Source: Streptomyces sp. NBC_00457 | Lineage (GTDB): Bacteria; Actinomycetota; Actinomycetes; Streptomycetales; Streptomycetaceae | NCBI RefSeq assembly: GCF_036014015.1 | Contig: NZ_CP107905.1 | Coordinates: forward strand, 3,472,001-3,536,000 | DNA length: 64,000 bases | Reading direction: 5' to 3' | Program-made: the position numbers and the translations under genes | Shown here: piece after piece, positions 40,006 through 49,806 of the stretch | How positions within the stretch are numbered: position 1 is the stretch's first letter | Layout of the letters: each line of letters begins with the position of its first letter | The notes under the pieces: generated by a model | What the model was told of the DNA's origin: nothing | Database searches by the model: none | Seen by the model: only the letters and a program-made list of their open reading frames with translations

Positions 40006-41835
40006 ATGGACTCCCAGACCTCACAGTCATCCCAGGCACCCCAGTCACCTCATACGTTCCAGGTCGACCTGCGCGGTCTGGTGGACCTGCTCTCCCATCA
40101 CCTCTACTCCAGTCCCAAGGTCTATCTGCGGGAACTGCTGCAGAACGCCGTCGACGCCATCACCGCGAGACGTGCCGAACAGCCCGACTCCCCGGCCCGC
40201 GTGCGGCTGTACGCGGAGGGCGGGACCCTGCGTGTGGAGGACTCCGGGATCGGGCTCACCGAAGCGGACGTGCACAACCTCCTCGCGACGATCGGCCGCA
40301 GCTCGAAGCGGGCGGAGGGGTTGCAGGAGGCCCGGTCCGAGTTCCTCGGCCAGTTCGGCATAGGCCTGCTGGCCTGTTTCGTCGTCGCCGAGCGGATCCG
40401 GGTCGTCAGCCTGAGCGCCCGTACGCCCGGTGCGGCGCCCGTGGAGTGGACCGCGGCGGACGACGGCTCGTACACCGTACGGAGCCTGCCGCCGGACGCC
40501 CGCACCGAACCGGGCACCACCGTGCACCTGGTGGCGCGGCCCGGCGCCGGCGAGTGGCTGACCGAGGAGCGGGTGCTCGCGCTGGCCCGGGACTTCGGGT
40601 CCCTGCTGCCGTACGACGTCCGGGTCGGCGACGAGGCGATCACGGACCTGCCCGCGCCCTGGGACCGTACGTACCCCTCCCCCGCCACCCGAAGGGTGGC
40701 CCTGGCCCGGCACTGTCACGATCTGTTCGGCTTCACCCCGCTGGACGCGATCGAGCTGAACGTGCCGCTCGCCGGTGTCCGGGGGGTGGCGTACGTGCTG
40801 CCGTCCGCGGTCAGCCCGGCGCAGCGGGCGAGTCATCGCGTCCATCTCAAGGGCATGTTGCTGACCGAGCGGGCCGAACAGCTGCTGCCCGACTGGGCGT
40901 TCTTCGTGCGCTGTGTGCTCGACACCGACAGCCTGCGGCCTACCGCCTCGCGCGAGTCGCTGTACGAGGACGAGACCCTCGCCGCCGTACGGGACGCCCT
41001 CGGGGAACGGATTCGCTCGTGGCTCACGGGACTTGCTGCCGGTGATCCGGAGCGGCTGGCGGCCTTCCTGTCGGTGCACTACCTGGGCGTGAAGTCCCTT
41101 GCGCGGCACGACAAGGAGATGCTGCGCACGATGCTGCCGTGGCTGCCCTTCGAGACGACCGACGGGCGGCTGTCCCTGGAGGAGTTCGCGCAGCGGCACC
41201 CGGTGGTGCACTTCACCCGGACCGTCGAGGAGTACCGGCAGGTCGCGCCGATCGCGTCCGCGCAGGGCGTCGGGGTGATCAACGGCGGTTACACGTACGA
41301 CAGTGAGCTGGTCGAGGCGCTGCCGTCGGTGCGGCCGGGGACGGTGGTCGCCGAGCTGGACGCCGACACGGTGACCGCGCATCTGGACGCGGTCGATCCG
41401 GCGGAGGAGCTGGCGTTGGCGGGGTTCCTGGCGGCGGCGCGGGCGAAGCTCGACCCGCTGGGCTGTGATGTCGTCCTGCGCGCCTTCCATCCGCTGTCCG
41501 TGCCCGCGCTGCACCTGGACGACCGGGCGGCCCGGCACGAGCAGGCCCGCGCGGAGACCGAGGAGCAGGCCGACGATCTCTGGGCGGGCATCCTCGGTTC
41601 GCTGCGCGGCAGCGCCCCGCGCGCGCGTCTGGTGCTCAACCATCTCAGCCCGCTGATCCGCAGGATCAGTTCGCTGCGGGACCCCGAACTGATCGGCACC
41701 GCCACGGAGTCGCTGTACGGGCAGGCCCTGCTGATGGCGCAGCGGCCGCTGAGGCCCGCCGACTCGGCGTTGCTGAACCGGGCGTTCATCGGCCTCCTGG
41801 AGTGGGCCACGCACAGCGAGGACGGTCAGCGATGA
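40006..41835 (+). CDS. HSP90-family GHKL ATPase
   Basis: A 609-residue HSP90/HtpG-like protein. The N-terminal GHKL ATP site is complete: LRELLQNAVDA (Glu43, Asn47), VEDSGIGLT (79-85), and the lid GRSSKR...FLGQFGIGLLACF. The middle region keeps HRVHLKGMLLTERAEQLLPDWAFFVRCVLD and LRPTASRE, the HSP90 middle-domain signature with its conserved Arg. The C-terminal third is divergent from HtpG. ATG 40006 was chosen; a GTG lies six bases upstream. Its stop overlaps the next start (ATGA), so it is co-translated with the large TPR protein. Confidence 0.85.
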   Translation: MDSQTSQSSQAPQSPHTFQVDLRGLVDLLSHHLYSSPKVYLRELLQNAVDAITARRAEQPDSPARVRLYAEGGTLRVEDSGIGLTEADVHNLLATIGRSSKRAEGLQEARSEFLGQFGIGLLACFVVAERIRVVSLSARTPGAAPVEWTAADDGSYTVRSLPPDARTEPGTTVHLVARPGAGEWLTEERVLALARDFGSLLPYDVRVGDEAITDLPAPWDRTYPSPATRRVALARHCHDLFGFTPLDAIELNVPLAGVRGVAYVLPSAVSPAQRASHRVHLKGMLLTERAEQLLPDWAFFVRCVLDTDSLRPTASRESLYEDETLAAVRDALGERIRSWLTGLAAGDPERLAAFLSVHYLGVKSLARHDKEMLRTMLPWLPFETTDGRLSLEEFAQRHPVVHFTRTVEEYRQVAPIASAQGVGVINGGYTYDSELVEALPSVRPGTVVAELDADTVTAHLDAVDPAEELALAGFLAAARAKLDPLGCDVVLRAFHPLSVPALHLDDRAARHEQARAETEEQADDLWAGILGSLRGSAPRARLVLNHLSPLIRRISSLRDPELIGTATESLYGQALLMAQRPLRPADSALLNRAFIGLLEWATHSEDGQR

Positions 41836-44800
41836 CTGAGATCACGGACTTCGACTCCCTGCGCCGGGCGATGGCGGAGAACGGCGAGCAGCCGGAGGGC
41901 CCGGCCCGCAACGCGCGCGCGGAGCAGCTGCTCGCCGAGGCCGAGAAGCTGAACATCCCCCTTGCGGTGATCGAGGCGCTCGGGCACCAGCTGAAGGTCT
42001 ACAACTACAGCTCCGAGAAGGACAAGATGTTCGTCCCCTTCGCGCGCCTGCTGCGCATGTGGGACGAACACCCCGAGGACTTCGACGAGTACGAGACCCA
42101 TTCGCTGCACTGGGTCTTCAAGTGGATGTCGTCCGGCATGCTCGACCAGCCGCACATCCCGCTCGCGTCCGTCGAGAAGTGGCTCGGCGAGATGGAACAC
42201 CGCTACCGGCTCGCCGGGCACTCCGAACGGGCCGTGCGCAGCGCCGAGTTCAGTGTGGCCGCGCACATCGGGGACGTCGACCGGGCCGAGCGGGCGTACG
42301 CCGCGTGGCTGGCCGCCGACCGGGACCGCATGGCCGACTGCCACGCGTGCGAGCTGCACGGGCAGGGGCGGTGGCAGGCGGAGCGGGGGCGGGACGCGGC
42401 GGCGCTGGAGCTGTGGGCGCCGGTTCTGGCGGGCGAGTTCACCTGCGCCCACGAGCCGCACTCGGTGCTGGCGTCGTCCCTGGTGCCGCTGCTGCGGCTG
42501 GGCCGCCTGGACGAGGCGCGGGCCAACCATCTGCGGGGCTTCCGGCTCGTCCGGGCCATGGAGAGCATGCGCGGCGCGTACGCGGACCATGTGGAGTTCT
42601 GCGCGCTGACCGGCAACGAGGCGCGTGGCCTGGAAATGCTCGCGGAGCGGCCGGCGTACTTCACCGACACCGGGCATCCGCGCAGCAGGCTGGACTTCAT
42701 GAGTGTCGTGGCCCTGCTCATGGACCGGCTGACCGCGCTGGGGCTGGGCGGCCGGCGGGTACCGGGGCCGGCCGGACGGGAGTGGACGGCGGGCGAACTC
42801 GCCGCCCACGCGCGCGTGGAGGCCCTGGCGCTGGCCGGGCGGTTCGACCAGCGCAACGGCACGGCGCATGTGAGCGAGCGGGCACGCGCGCGTATGGAAC
42901 GGCGGCCACTGGTGGAGCGACTGCCACTCGGGGTGCGCTCGGCACGTCCCGCGACGGTTCCGGTCCCGCCGGTTCCGGCGCACGATGAGTCCGTGGAGCC
43001 CGATCTGCCCGCGCTGCTGGCCGAGGCCCGGCGGCTGTCGGACACCCTGCAGCCGAACGCGATCGAGGCATGGGCGGCGGTCGCCCGGGCCGCCGAGGGG
43101 GTCGAACTGTCCCCTCGGGACCGTGCCGAGATCGCCGACCACCAGGCGATGGACCTCGGCCCGGAAGGCATCGACCTGTTCGAGCACGCCGCTCAGTTGT
43201 ACGCGGAGGCGGGCGACCCCGGCGAGGCCCTCGCGGCACGCACGCGTGCGGCATACATGCGCGCGCTCGCGGGCGACACGGCCGGCGCGCTCACCGCCGT
43301 GGCAGGCCCCTACGACGAGGTCCTGGCCCTCTACTCCGACGGCGGCACCGGCCTCCCGCAGACAGCGTCGGTGCTGATGGGCAAGGCCCGGATCCTGATG
43401 CGGCGAGTGCACGAGGCGGACCATTCGTCGGGCGCCACAGCCCCGGACGACGACGCGCCGCCGAATGCGAGCGACGGCTTCCCGGCCGGCGAAACAATGG
43501 GCTACGACTCCCGCCAGGACGCAGGCTTCGCGCCGGACACGACCGGGGACGACGGCTTCCCGGACAGCAAGCCACCGGCCCACGGCTCTCGACACGACGC
43601 AGGCCCCCTACCGGACGCAGCCAGGAACCACGGCTTCCCGGACAGCGAAGCACCAGCCCACGGCTCTCCGCCGGACGCGGCCGGAGACGACGGCTTCCCG
43701 GGCTGCGAGATCGCGGCCCACGGCACCCCAGACGACCCAGGCCCCCTACCGGACGCAGCCAGGAACGACGCCTCCCCGGGCAGCGAAGCACCAGCCCACG
43801 GCTCCCTGCCGGGCGCGACCGGGGACGAGGGCTTCCCTGGCGGCGAGATCGCGGCCCACGGCACCCCAGACGACCCAGGCCCCCTACCGGACGCAGCCAG
43901 GAACGACGCCTCCCCGGGCAGCGAAGCACCAGCCCACGGCTCTCCGCCGGACGCGGCCGGAGACGACGGCTTCCCTGGCGGCGAGATCGCGGCCCACGGC
44001 ACCCCAGACGACCCAGGCCCCCTACCGGACGCAGCCAGGAACGACGCCTCCCCGGGCAGCGAAGCACCGGCTCACGGCTCCCTGCCGGACGCGGCCGGGG
44101 ACGACGGCTTTCCGGACGGCGAGGTCCCGGACCACCGTTCCGCGCGGGATGGGTCCGTCGGGCGCTTCTCGGCGGATGGGCTCGGTGGCTCGCCGGCCGG
44201 GCGGGTCTTCGTCGATGCCGAAGCCGCCGTACGGGAGGTGCTGGCGCTGGTCGAAGGGCGTACCGGGGACGATGTGCGGCTTGCGTCGCGGGCCGCGGAG
44301 GCGCAGGCGATGCTCGCGGAGCTGGCCGCGCATGCCGGGGACGTGGCGGGGGCGGCGGAGCTGTTCGCGCGGGCCGCGGCGGCGTTCGTCGGGGCGGGGC
44401 TGCCGTGGTTCGCGGTGGAGTACGAGGCCCGGCTGGCGGGGCTCGCGCACCACCTGGGCGACACGGCGGAGGCCGAGCGGGCGCTGCGGGCGGCGCTGGA
44501 GCACGGCGGACCGCACCTGGAGCCGGTCGGCCGGGCCCAGCTGCACCTACAGCTCGCCGAGGTGCTGGGCGGCCGGGGCCACTCCGCGGAGGCCGCCGAA
44601 CACGCCCTGGACGCGGCGCACTGGGCCGACGAGGCGGGCGAGGGCCCGACGCTCGGCGCCTGGGCCCGGCATCAGCTCGGCGGGTTCCTGCTGCGCCAGG
44701 GACGGTGGGCGGAGGCCGCGGAGGTGCTGGAGTCCGCGCTGCCCGACCTGACCGCCGAAACGCACGGCGACGGCGCGGTCGTACAGACGCAGTGGTGGCT

Positions 44801-45521
44801 CGGCGACTGCCTGAGCGAGCTCGGCGAGCACCGCGCGGCGGCCGAACGGCGGTTGCAGGCCGCCGAGATCGCCCGGCACTGGCCCGAGCAGCACGACCAC
44901 GCCACGCTCGCCCATCTCGCCGCGGAGTCCCTGGGGCACGCGGGGCTGCACGACGAGGCCGACCGGGCCTACGCGCGCGCGGGCGACCTGTGGCGCGAAC
45001 TCGGCAACGTGCATGGCCTGGTGCGTTCCCTGCGCGCCCGCGCCTGGCTCGCGCTGCGCACACAGGACGGGCCGGACGGGGCACGGGAGCTGATGGCGGG
45101 CGCGGTCCGCGACTGCGCGACAGCACGGGACGCGACCGCCGACGAGGAGTCACGGCAACGCCTCACCGCCGAACTCGGCCACACCCACCGGCAGTTCGGC
45201 GACCTGCTCGCCCGGTCCGCCACCGAGGACGCCGAGGACGACTCGATCAGGGCCACCCTCGAAGAAGCCCTGTGCCAGATGGTGGACGCGGTCAGGGTGT
45301 TCGCCGCCGCCGGTGACGACGCCCTGCACGCCCGCACCGGCGCCGAACTCGCCGCCGGCTGGCTGGAGGCAGACCTGAGCCGCCCCGACCGGGCCGCCGC
45401 ACGCGCGCGTGCGGTACTGGTCGCGTACGACGGTGCCGACGACGGCGACGAGACGGTACAGGCCCGGCGGGCGGAGGCGGAGCAGATGCTCCAACTGATG
45501 CAAGAGCAGACGGAGGAATAG
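41832..45521 (+). CDS. Large TPR-type protein with internal tandem repeats, partner of the HSP90-like protein
   Basis: A 1229-residue protein. Residues about 1-550 form helical TPR-like repeats (for example the GDVDRAERAYAAWLAADRD and LGRLDEARANHLRGF regions). Residues about 573-770 are a Pro/Asp/Gly/Ala-rich, probably disordered segment of four 46-residue tandem repeats. Residues about 790-1229 are again TPR-like (AGDVAGAAELFARAAAAF, GDTAEAERALRAALEHGG). No enzymatic motif was found. The start ATG overlaps the HSP90 gene stop by four bases. TPR partners of HSP90 are well known in eukaryotes; a scaffold or co-chaperone role here is inference. It is convergent with the DAK2-domain gene, 20 bases apart. 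Confidence 0.8.
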   Translation: MTEITDFDSLRRAMAENGEQPEGPARNARAEQLLAEAEKLNIPLAVIEALGHQLKVYNYSSEKDKMFVPFARLLRMWDEHPEDFDEYETHSLHWVFKWMSSGMLDQPHIPLASVEKWLGEMEHRYRLAGHSERAVRSAEFSVAAHIGDVDRAERAYAAWLAADRDRMADCHACELHGQGRWQAERGRDAAALELWAPVLAGEFTCAHEPHSVLASSLVPLLRLGRLDEARANHLRGFRLVRAMESMRGAYADHVEFCALTGNEARGLEMLAERPAYFTDTGHPRSRLDFMSVVALLMDRLTALGLGGRRVPGPAGREWTAGELAAHARVEALALAGRFDQRNGTAHVSERARARMERRPLVERLPLGVRSARPATVPVPPVPAHDESVEPDLPALLAEARRLSDTLQPNAIEAWAAVARAAEGVELSPRDRAEIADHQAMDLGPEGIDLFEHAAQLYAEAGDPGEALAARTRAAYMRALAGDTAGALTAVAGPYDEVLALYSDGGTGLPQTASVLMGKARILMRRVHEADHSSGATAPDDDAPPNASDGFPAGETMGYDSRQDAGFAPDTTGDDGFPDSKPPAHGSRHDAGPLPDAARNHGFPDSEAPAHGSPPDAAGDDGFPGCEIAAHGTPDDPGPLPDAARNDASPGSEAPAHGSLPGATGDEGFPGGEIAAHGTPDDPGPLPDAARNDASPGSEAPAHGSPPDAAGDDGFPGGEIAAHGTPDDPGPLPDAARNDASPGSEAPAHGSLPDAAGDDGFPDGEVPDHRSARDGSVGRFSADGLGGSPAGRVFVDAEAAVREVLALVEGRTGDDVRLASRAAEAQAMLAELAAHAGDVAGAAELFARAAAAFVGAGLPWFAVEYEARLAGLAHHLGDTAEAERALRAALEHGGPHLEPVGRAQLHLQLAEVLGGRGHSAEAAEHALDAAHWADEAGEGPTLGAWARHQLGGFLLRQGRWAEAAEVLESALPDLTAETHGDGAVVQTQWWLGDCLSELGEHRAAAERRLQAAEIARHWPEQHDHATLAHLAAESLGHAGLHDEADRAYARAGDLWRELGNVHGLVRSLRARAWLALRTQDGPDGARELMAGAVRDCATARDATADEESRQRLTAELGHTHRQFGDLLARSATEDAEDDSIRATLEEALCQMVDAVRVFAAAGDDALHARTGAELAAGWLEADLSRPDRAAARARAVLVAYDGADDGDETVQARRAEAEQMLQLMQEQTEE
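43548..44130 (+). repeat. 138-bp coding tandem repeat in the TPR gene
   Basis: The block beginning GACGACGGCTTCC recurs at 43548, 43686, 43824, 43962 and 44100, always 138 bases apart. Units two to four are almost identical; the first is diverged and the last partial. Each unit encodes 46 residues with two degenerate half-motifs around AHG and PDAA. Being a multiple of three, gain or loss keeps the frame. Confidence 0.95.
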
Positions 45522-45541
45522 GGCCTTTAAAGCAATCCGGC

Positions 45542-47302
45542 CTACTCGACGCCGATGAGCAGCAGCGACCCCTGCCGCCCACCCCGGTACACCACCGTGT
45601 CGACGGCGAGGTACACCTCCCGTACGCGCGCTTCGACGCGCTCGGCGATGGAGTCGGGTGCCTCGTCGCCGAGGACGAGGGTGACCATCTCGCCGCCCGC
45701 CTGGAGCATGCGGTCGATGACGGTCTCGGCGGTGGCGGTGACCTCCGAGCCGATCACGGCCACGTCGCCGTCGATGAGGCCGAGGACGTCACCGGCCTGG
45801 CAGATCCCGGCCGTGGTCCAGGACTGGCGTTCGGCGACGGTCACCTCGGCGTAGCGGGTCGCGCCGGCCGCCGAGGTCATCTGGACGACGTCCTCGTCGA
45901 ACCGGCGGTCCGGCTCGTGCACGGCCAGCGCCGCGATCCCCTGCACCGCCGAGCGCGTCGGGATCAGCGCCACCCGGATGCCCTCCGTGCGCGCCTGCTC
46001 GGCCGCCGCGGCGGCGGTGTGACGCAGGTCGGCGTCATTGGGCAGCAGGACGACCTCGAGTGCGTGGGCCCGTCGTACGGCGTCGACGAGCTCCCCGCTC
46101 GCGGGCGGCTCGCCGGGGCGCGCGAGCACCGTGGTCGCGCCCGCCTCGGTGTACAGCCCGGCCAGCCCCTCGCCGGGCACCACGGCCACGACGGCACGCT
46201 GGACGCGCTCCCGGGGCGGGCGTCCGCCGCCGGTGGTGTGCACGTCACCGACGGCGAAGTGCGTGATCCTGATCCGGTACGGCCGCCCGGCCTCGACGCC
46301 CGCCTCCACGGCGGCGCCCGCGTCGTCCACGTGCACATGGACGTTCCACAGCCCGTCGCCGCCGACCACGACGAGCGAGTCCCCGAGCGCGTCGAGGCGC
46401 TCCCGCAACCGGGTCACGGCCGCGTCCTCGGCCTCCAGCAGGTAGATCACCTCGAAGGCGGGCCCGCCTTCCTCCAGGTCGGCTGCCCCGTCCAGGCAGT
46501 CGACGAGGCTTTCGGCGGGCACGCGCGCGTGCTCCCCGTCCACCGGCGCCGCCACGGCCACGGGCACGGGCGACGCCACGGCCACCGCCGCCGGCCGCTC
46601 CCCCGTGAACGTCTCCACCAGCGCCCCCAGCACCGCCACCAACCCCCGCCCGCCCGCGTCCACGACGCCCGCGCGCTCCAGGACGGCCAGCTGGCCCGGT
46701 GTCGCGGCGAGGGCCGCCCGCGCGCCTTCGTAGGCCGCCCGCGCGACCGTCCCGCAGTCCCCCTCGGCTCCGGTGGCGGCGTCCGCGGCGGCCGAGGCGA
46801 CCGTGAGAACCGTGCCCTCCACGGGGTGGGCCACGGCCTGCCGGGCGGAGTCGGCCGCGTGCCGGAGCGCGATCCGCAACCCGCGGGCATCACTGTGAGG
46901 GGTCTCACCAGAAGCCTCACCAGAGGCCTCACCAAGAGAAGAGGCACCACCGTCTCCAGCGGCAGCGAGCACCTGCGCCATCCCCCGCAGCAGCTGCGCC
47001 AGAATCGTCCCGGAGTTCCCGCGCGCCCCGAGCAGCGCCCCGTGCGCCATGGCCTGCACGGTGTCGGCCAGCGACGGCGCCCCCGCACCGCCCCCGACCT
47101 CGTGGCCGGTGAAGACCGCCTCGACCGCGGCGAGCGCCGACTCCACCGTCAGATACAGGTTCGTGCCGGTGTCCCCGTCGGCCACCGGGTAGACGTTGAT
47201 CGCGTCGATCTCCTCACGCGAGCGCCCCAGCGCCTCCAGCGCGAGACCGCACCAGGTGCGCACCGCGAGAGCATCGAAGAATGTCTGCGGCACCTGCGCC
47301 AC
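45542..47302 (-). CDS. DAK2-domain protein, FakA/YloV-like fatty acid kinase subunit
   Basis: A 586-residue protein. The N-terminal DAK2/DhaL-like ATP domain has NVYPVADGDTGTNLYLT (about 36-52) and GARGNSGTILAQLLRG. The C-terminal DegV-related FakA domains follow, with NVHVHVDDAGAAVEAG. In other bacteria FakA phosphorylates fatty acids bound to FakB (established family role). A Ser/Glu/Gly insertion (ASSLGEASGEASGETPHS) lies near residue 115. GTG 47302 has AAGGAGG at ideal spacing. Divergent from rpmB; no FakB is in the window. Confidence 0.86.
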   Translation of the reverse strand: MAQVPQTFFDALAVRTWCGLALEALGRSREEIDAINVYPVADGDTGTNLYLTVESALAAVEAVFTGHEVGGGAGAPSLADTVQAMAHGALLGARGNSGTILAQLLRGMAQVLAAAGDGGASSLGEASGEASGETPHSDARGLRIALRHAADSARQAVAHPVEGTVLTVASAAADAATGAEGDCGTVARAAYEGARAALAATPGQLAVLERAGVVDAGGRGLVAVLGALVETFTGERPAAVAVASPVPVAVAAPVDGEHARVPAESLVDCLDGAADLEEGGPAFEVIYLLEAEDAAVTRLRERLDALGDSLVVVGGDGLWNVHVHVDDAGAAVEAGVEAGRPYRIRITHFAVGDVHTTGGGRPPRERVQRAVVAVVPGEGLAGLYTEAGATTVLARPGEPPASGELVDAVRRAHALEVVLLPNDADLRHTAAAAAEQARTEGIRVALIPTRSAVQGIAALAVHEPDRRFDEDVVQMTSAAGATRYAEVTVAERQSWTTAGICQAGDVLGLIDGDVAVIGSEVTATAETVIDRMLQAGGEMVTLVLGDEAPDSIAERVEARVREVYLAVDTVVYRGGRQGSLLLIGVE

Positions 47303-47556
47303 CTGCGCCTCCTTGAGTGCTGGACGTGGCACGCAGCGTAGACCCCGGGCCGGTGTCCACCGGAAGTGGGCTGGAGCGGGGCCCTGAGCAGCCATGGTAG
47401 TTTCGTTGTACTGGCGCAGTCGTTGTATGCTGCTCCGGTTGCCCGATGCAGATCGGGCCATTTCCCTGGCAACGCCACTCAGATCTCTTTCCTGCGATCC
47501 TGATCCCGGCCTGCCGGGTTCAACCGTAAGTGCATCTGAAGTCTTTGGAGTGACCC

Positions 47557-47742
47557 GTGGCTGCCAACTGCGACGTCTGCGGCAAGGGGCCGGGCTTCGG
47601 CAACAACATCTCGCACTCGCACCGCCGTACGTCCCGTCGCTGGAACCCGAACATCCAGCGCGTCCGTACCGTGGTCGGCGGGACGCCGAAGCGCGTGAAC
47701 GCCTGCACCTCGTGCATCAAGGCCGGCAAGGTCTCGCGCTGA
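47557..47742 (+). CDS. rpmB: 50S ribosomal protein L28
   Basis: A 61-residue L28 with two cysteine pairs (CDVC and CTSC), the zinc-binding form. The conserved [20 protein letters not shown] core is intact. GTG 47557 with TTGGAG upstream. A strong terminator follows. The 254-base gap to the DAK2-domain gene holds both divergent promoters. Confidence 0.96.
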   Translation: MAANCDVCGKGPGFGNNISHSHRRTSRRWNPNIQRVRTVVGGTPKRVNACTSCIKAGKVSR

Positions 47743-47782
47743 CGCTACGCGGTAGCGCGCGGCCACTGCTGGTTCGCTGCAG

Positions 47783-47814
47783 AAGCCGGTCCACCTCTGG
47801 TGGACCGGCTTTTT
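47783..47814 (+). terminator. Rho-independent terminator after rpmB
   Basis: AAGCCGGTCCACC and its complement form a 13-base stem with a three-base loop, followed by a T run. It is the most classical intrinsic terminator in the window and can also serve the convergent thiD gene. Confidence 0.93.
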
Positions 47815-47840
47815 GCTGTACGCGCACGCTGTACGCGCAC

Positions 47841-48638
47841 CTAGACGTCCGCCCTGAACCGCCACCCATGATCCACCGGCCCGATCCCCCCACCGAGAGC
47901 GAACCCCGCCTCGATCGCCCCGGTGACGTACTCCTTCGCCGCCGCCACCGCCTCCGGCACCGGCAGCCCCTTCGCCAGCCCTGAAGCGATCGCCGAGGCG
48001 AGCGTGCAGCCCGTGCCGTGCGTGTGCCGGTTGTCGTGCCGGGGCGCCCGCAGCCAGTGCTCCTCCGCCCCGTCGGTGAGCAGATCCACGGCGTCCCCAG
48101 GCAGATGCCCACCCTTGATCAGCACCCAGCGCGGCCCGTAGGCGAGAACGGCCGCCGCGGCCCTCCGCAGCTGCTCCTCCGACTCCACGCGCACGCCCGT
48201 GAGTTGGGCCACCTCGTCGAGGTTGGGCGTCGCCACCGTGGCGACCGGCAGCAGCTTCGTCCGTACGGAATCCAGCGCGGACGACGCCAGCAGCGAGTCC
48301 CCGTGCTTGGAGACACCCACGGGGTCGATCACGGCCGGAGCGTCCGTACCGGCGATCAACTCGGCCACGGCCTCGACGAGTTCGGGGGACGCGAGCATCC
48401 CGGTTTTCACGGCCTGTACGCCGATGTCGTCGACGACGCTCCGGTACTGGGCCCGCACCGCTTCCACGGGCAGCGGCCAAGCCCCCTGCACGCCGAGGGA
48501 GTTCTGCGCGGTCACCGCGGTGACGACGCTCATGCCGTGCACGCCGAGCGCCAGCATCGTCTTCAAGTCGGCCTGGATTCCGGCGCCTCCGCCCGAGTCG
48601 GAGCCCGCGACCGTCAGCACCCTCGGCGGCGCGCTCAC
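47841..48638 (-). CDS. thiD: Hydroxymethylpyrimidine/phosphomethylpyrimidine kinase ThiD
   Basis: Two successive phosphorylations of HMP for thiamine synthesis. 265 residues: [17 protein letters not shown] near the start, KTGML, DPV, IKGGH, and the anion hole [15 protein letters not shown] 48638 overlaps the thiL stop (GTGA). It forms a two-gene thiL-thiD operon ending at the rpmB terminator. Confidence 0.95.
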   Translation of the reverse strand: MSAPPRVLTVAGSDSGGGAGIQADLKTMLALGVHGMSVVTAVTAQNSLGVQGAWPLPVEAVRAQYRSVVDDIGVQAVKTGMLASPELVEAVAELIAGTDAPAVIDPVGVSKHGDSLLASSALDSVRTKLLPVATVATPNLDEVAQLTGVRVESEEQLRRAAAAVLAYGPRWVLIKGGHLPGDAVDLLTDGAEEHWLRAPRHDNRHTHGTGCTLASAIASGLAKGLPVPEAVAAAKEYVTGAIEAGFALGGGIGPVDHGWRFRADV

Positions 48639-49600
48639 GACTCGATGTCCCCGAAGTGGTCCCAGCCGCCCTTGCTGGTCCACGGCGCCCCGTCGACCGT
48701 CACCTGGGGCAGCGCCGAGGGGTTGAGCACCTCGCCGATGACCTTCCAGCGGGCGGGCAGCTTCACGTCCGGCGGGAACGTCGCCACGATCGCGTGGTCC
48801 TCTCCCCCGGTGAGCACCCACTGCATGGGGTCGACGCCGACGGCCTGCCCGATGTCGTTCATCTGGGAGGGGATGTCGATCGCGCCGGAGCGGATGTCGA
48901 TACGGACCTTGCTGGCCTCCGCGATATGCCCGAGGTCGGCGATCAGCCCGTCGCTCACGTCGCACATCGCGGTCGCGCCGAGCCCGGCCGCCGCCGGTCC
49001 CGCGTGATACGGCGGCTCCGGGCGCCGGTGCGCCTCCACGAAGGCCCGCGGTGAACGGAACCCGCGCGACAGCACCGCGTACCCGGCCGCCGACCAGCCC
49101 AGCCAGCCCGTCACCGCGACGATGTCCCCGGGCTGCGCACCGCCCCGCGTCACGGGCTCCTGGTTGCGCAGATCGCCGAGCGCGGTGATGGACACCACGA
49201 TCATGTCGCCTCGTACGACATCCCCGCCGACCACCGACGCCCCCGCGACCTGGCACTCGTCGCGCAGCCCGTCCATCATCTCGGTCGGCCAGGCCACCGG
49301 GAGTTCGGCCGGGACGACCAGGCCGAGCAGCAGCGCGGTCGGTACGGCACCCATGGCCGCGATGTCCGCCAGGTTCTGCGCGGCGGCCTTGCGGCCCACG
49401 TCGTAGGCCGTGGACCAGTCGCGGCGGAAGTGCCGCCCCTCGACGAGGATGTCGGTGCTCGCCACGACCCTGCGGTCGGGTGCGGCGACCACCGCGGCGT
49501 CGTCGCCGGGGCCGACCCGGACCGCCGGGGTGGTGGTGAGACGGGAGGTGAGCTCCCTGATGAGCCCGAACTCCCCCAGCTCACCAACAGTGCCCTTCAT
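48635..49600 (-). CDS. thiL: Thiamine-monophosphate kinase ThiL
   Basis: Phosphorylates thiamine monophosphate to the active cofactor thiamine diphosphate. 321 residues of the PurM/AIR-synthase fold: [24 protein letters not shown], the Mg-ATP region [12 protein letters not shown], and [16 protein letters not shown] 49600 with AAAGGA just upstream. Divergent from the Lrp-domain gene. No TPP riboswitch could be recognised upstream. Confidence 0.95.
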   Translation of the reverse strand: MKGTVGELGEFGLIRELTSRLTTTPAVRVGPGDDAAVVAAPDRRVVASTDILVEGRHFRRDWSTAYDVGRKAAAQNLADIAAMGAVPTALLLGLVVPAELPVAWPTEMMDGLRDECQVAGASVVGGDVVRGDMIVVSITALGDLRNQEPVTRGGAQPGDIVAVTGWLGWSAAGYAVLSRGFRSPRAFVEAHRRPEPPYHAGPAAAGLGATAMCDVSDGLIADLGHIAEASKVRIDIRSGAIDIPSQMNDIGQAVGVDPMQWVLTGGEDHAIVATFPPDVKLPARWKVIGEVLNPSALPQVTVDGAPWTSKGGWDHFGDIES

Positions 49601-49806
49601 TGTCCTTTCGCCCCTTCTGTGCCTGTCCGTGCCCGGTCGCGCGTCACCAGTGTCCTCGATACGGTCGAGTCGACCGTCAACTTCTGTCGTGCCTGCACCC
49701 CGGCGCGCAAGCCCCGGTCCCCGCAGGTCTCCCCGCGGCGAGCGGCGACGCGATACCGTGGCGTTCCTTTTCCCCACATGATCCTCGTGGCCGCCCTGGA
49801 GGTTCC

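Noticed and set aside
43548..44130. A CRISPR-like array because of regularly spaced repeats.
   Set aside because: The repeats are contiguous 138-base coding units without unique spacers, and no cas genes are present.
43291..45153. A 620-codon minus-strand open frame opposite the TPR gene.
   Set aside because: Arg/Pro/Ala-only composition and mirrored repeats show it is the shadow of the TPR gene.
49601..49806. A TPP riboswitch upstream of thiL.
   Set aside because: The conserved CTGAGA and thi-box elements were not seen on the minus strand.
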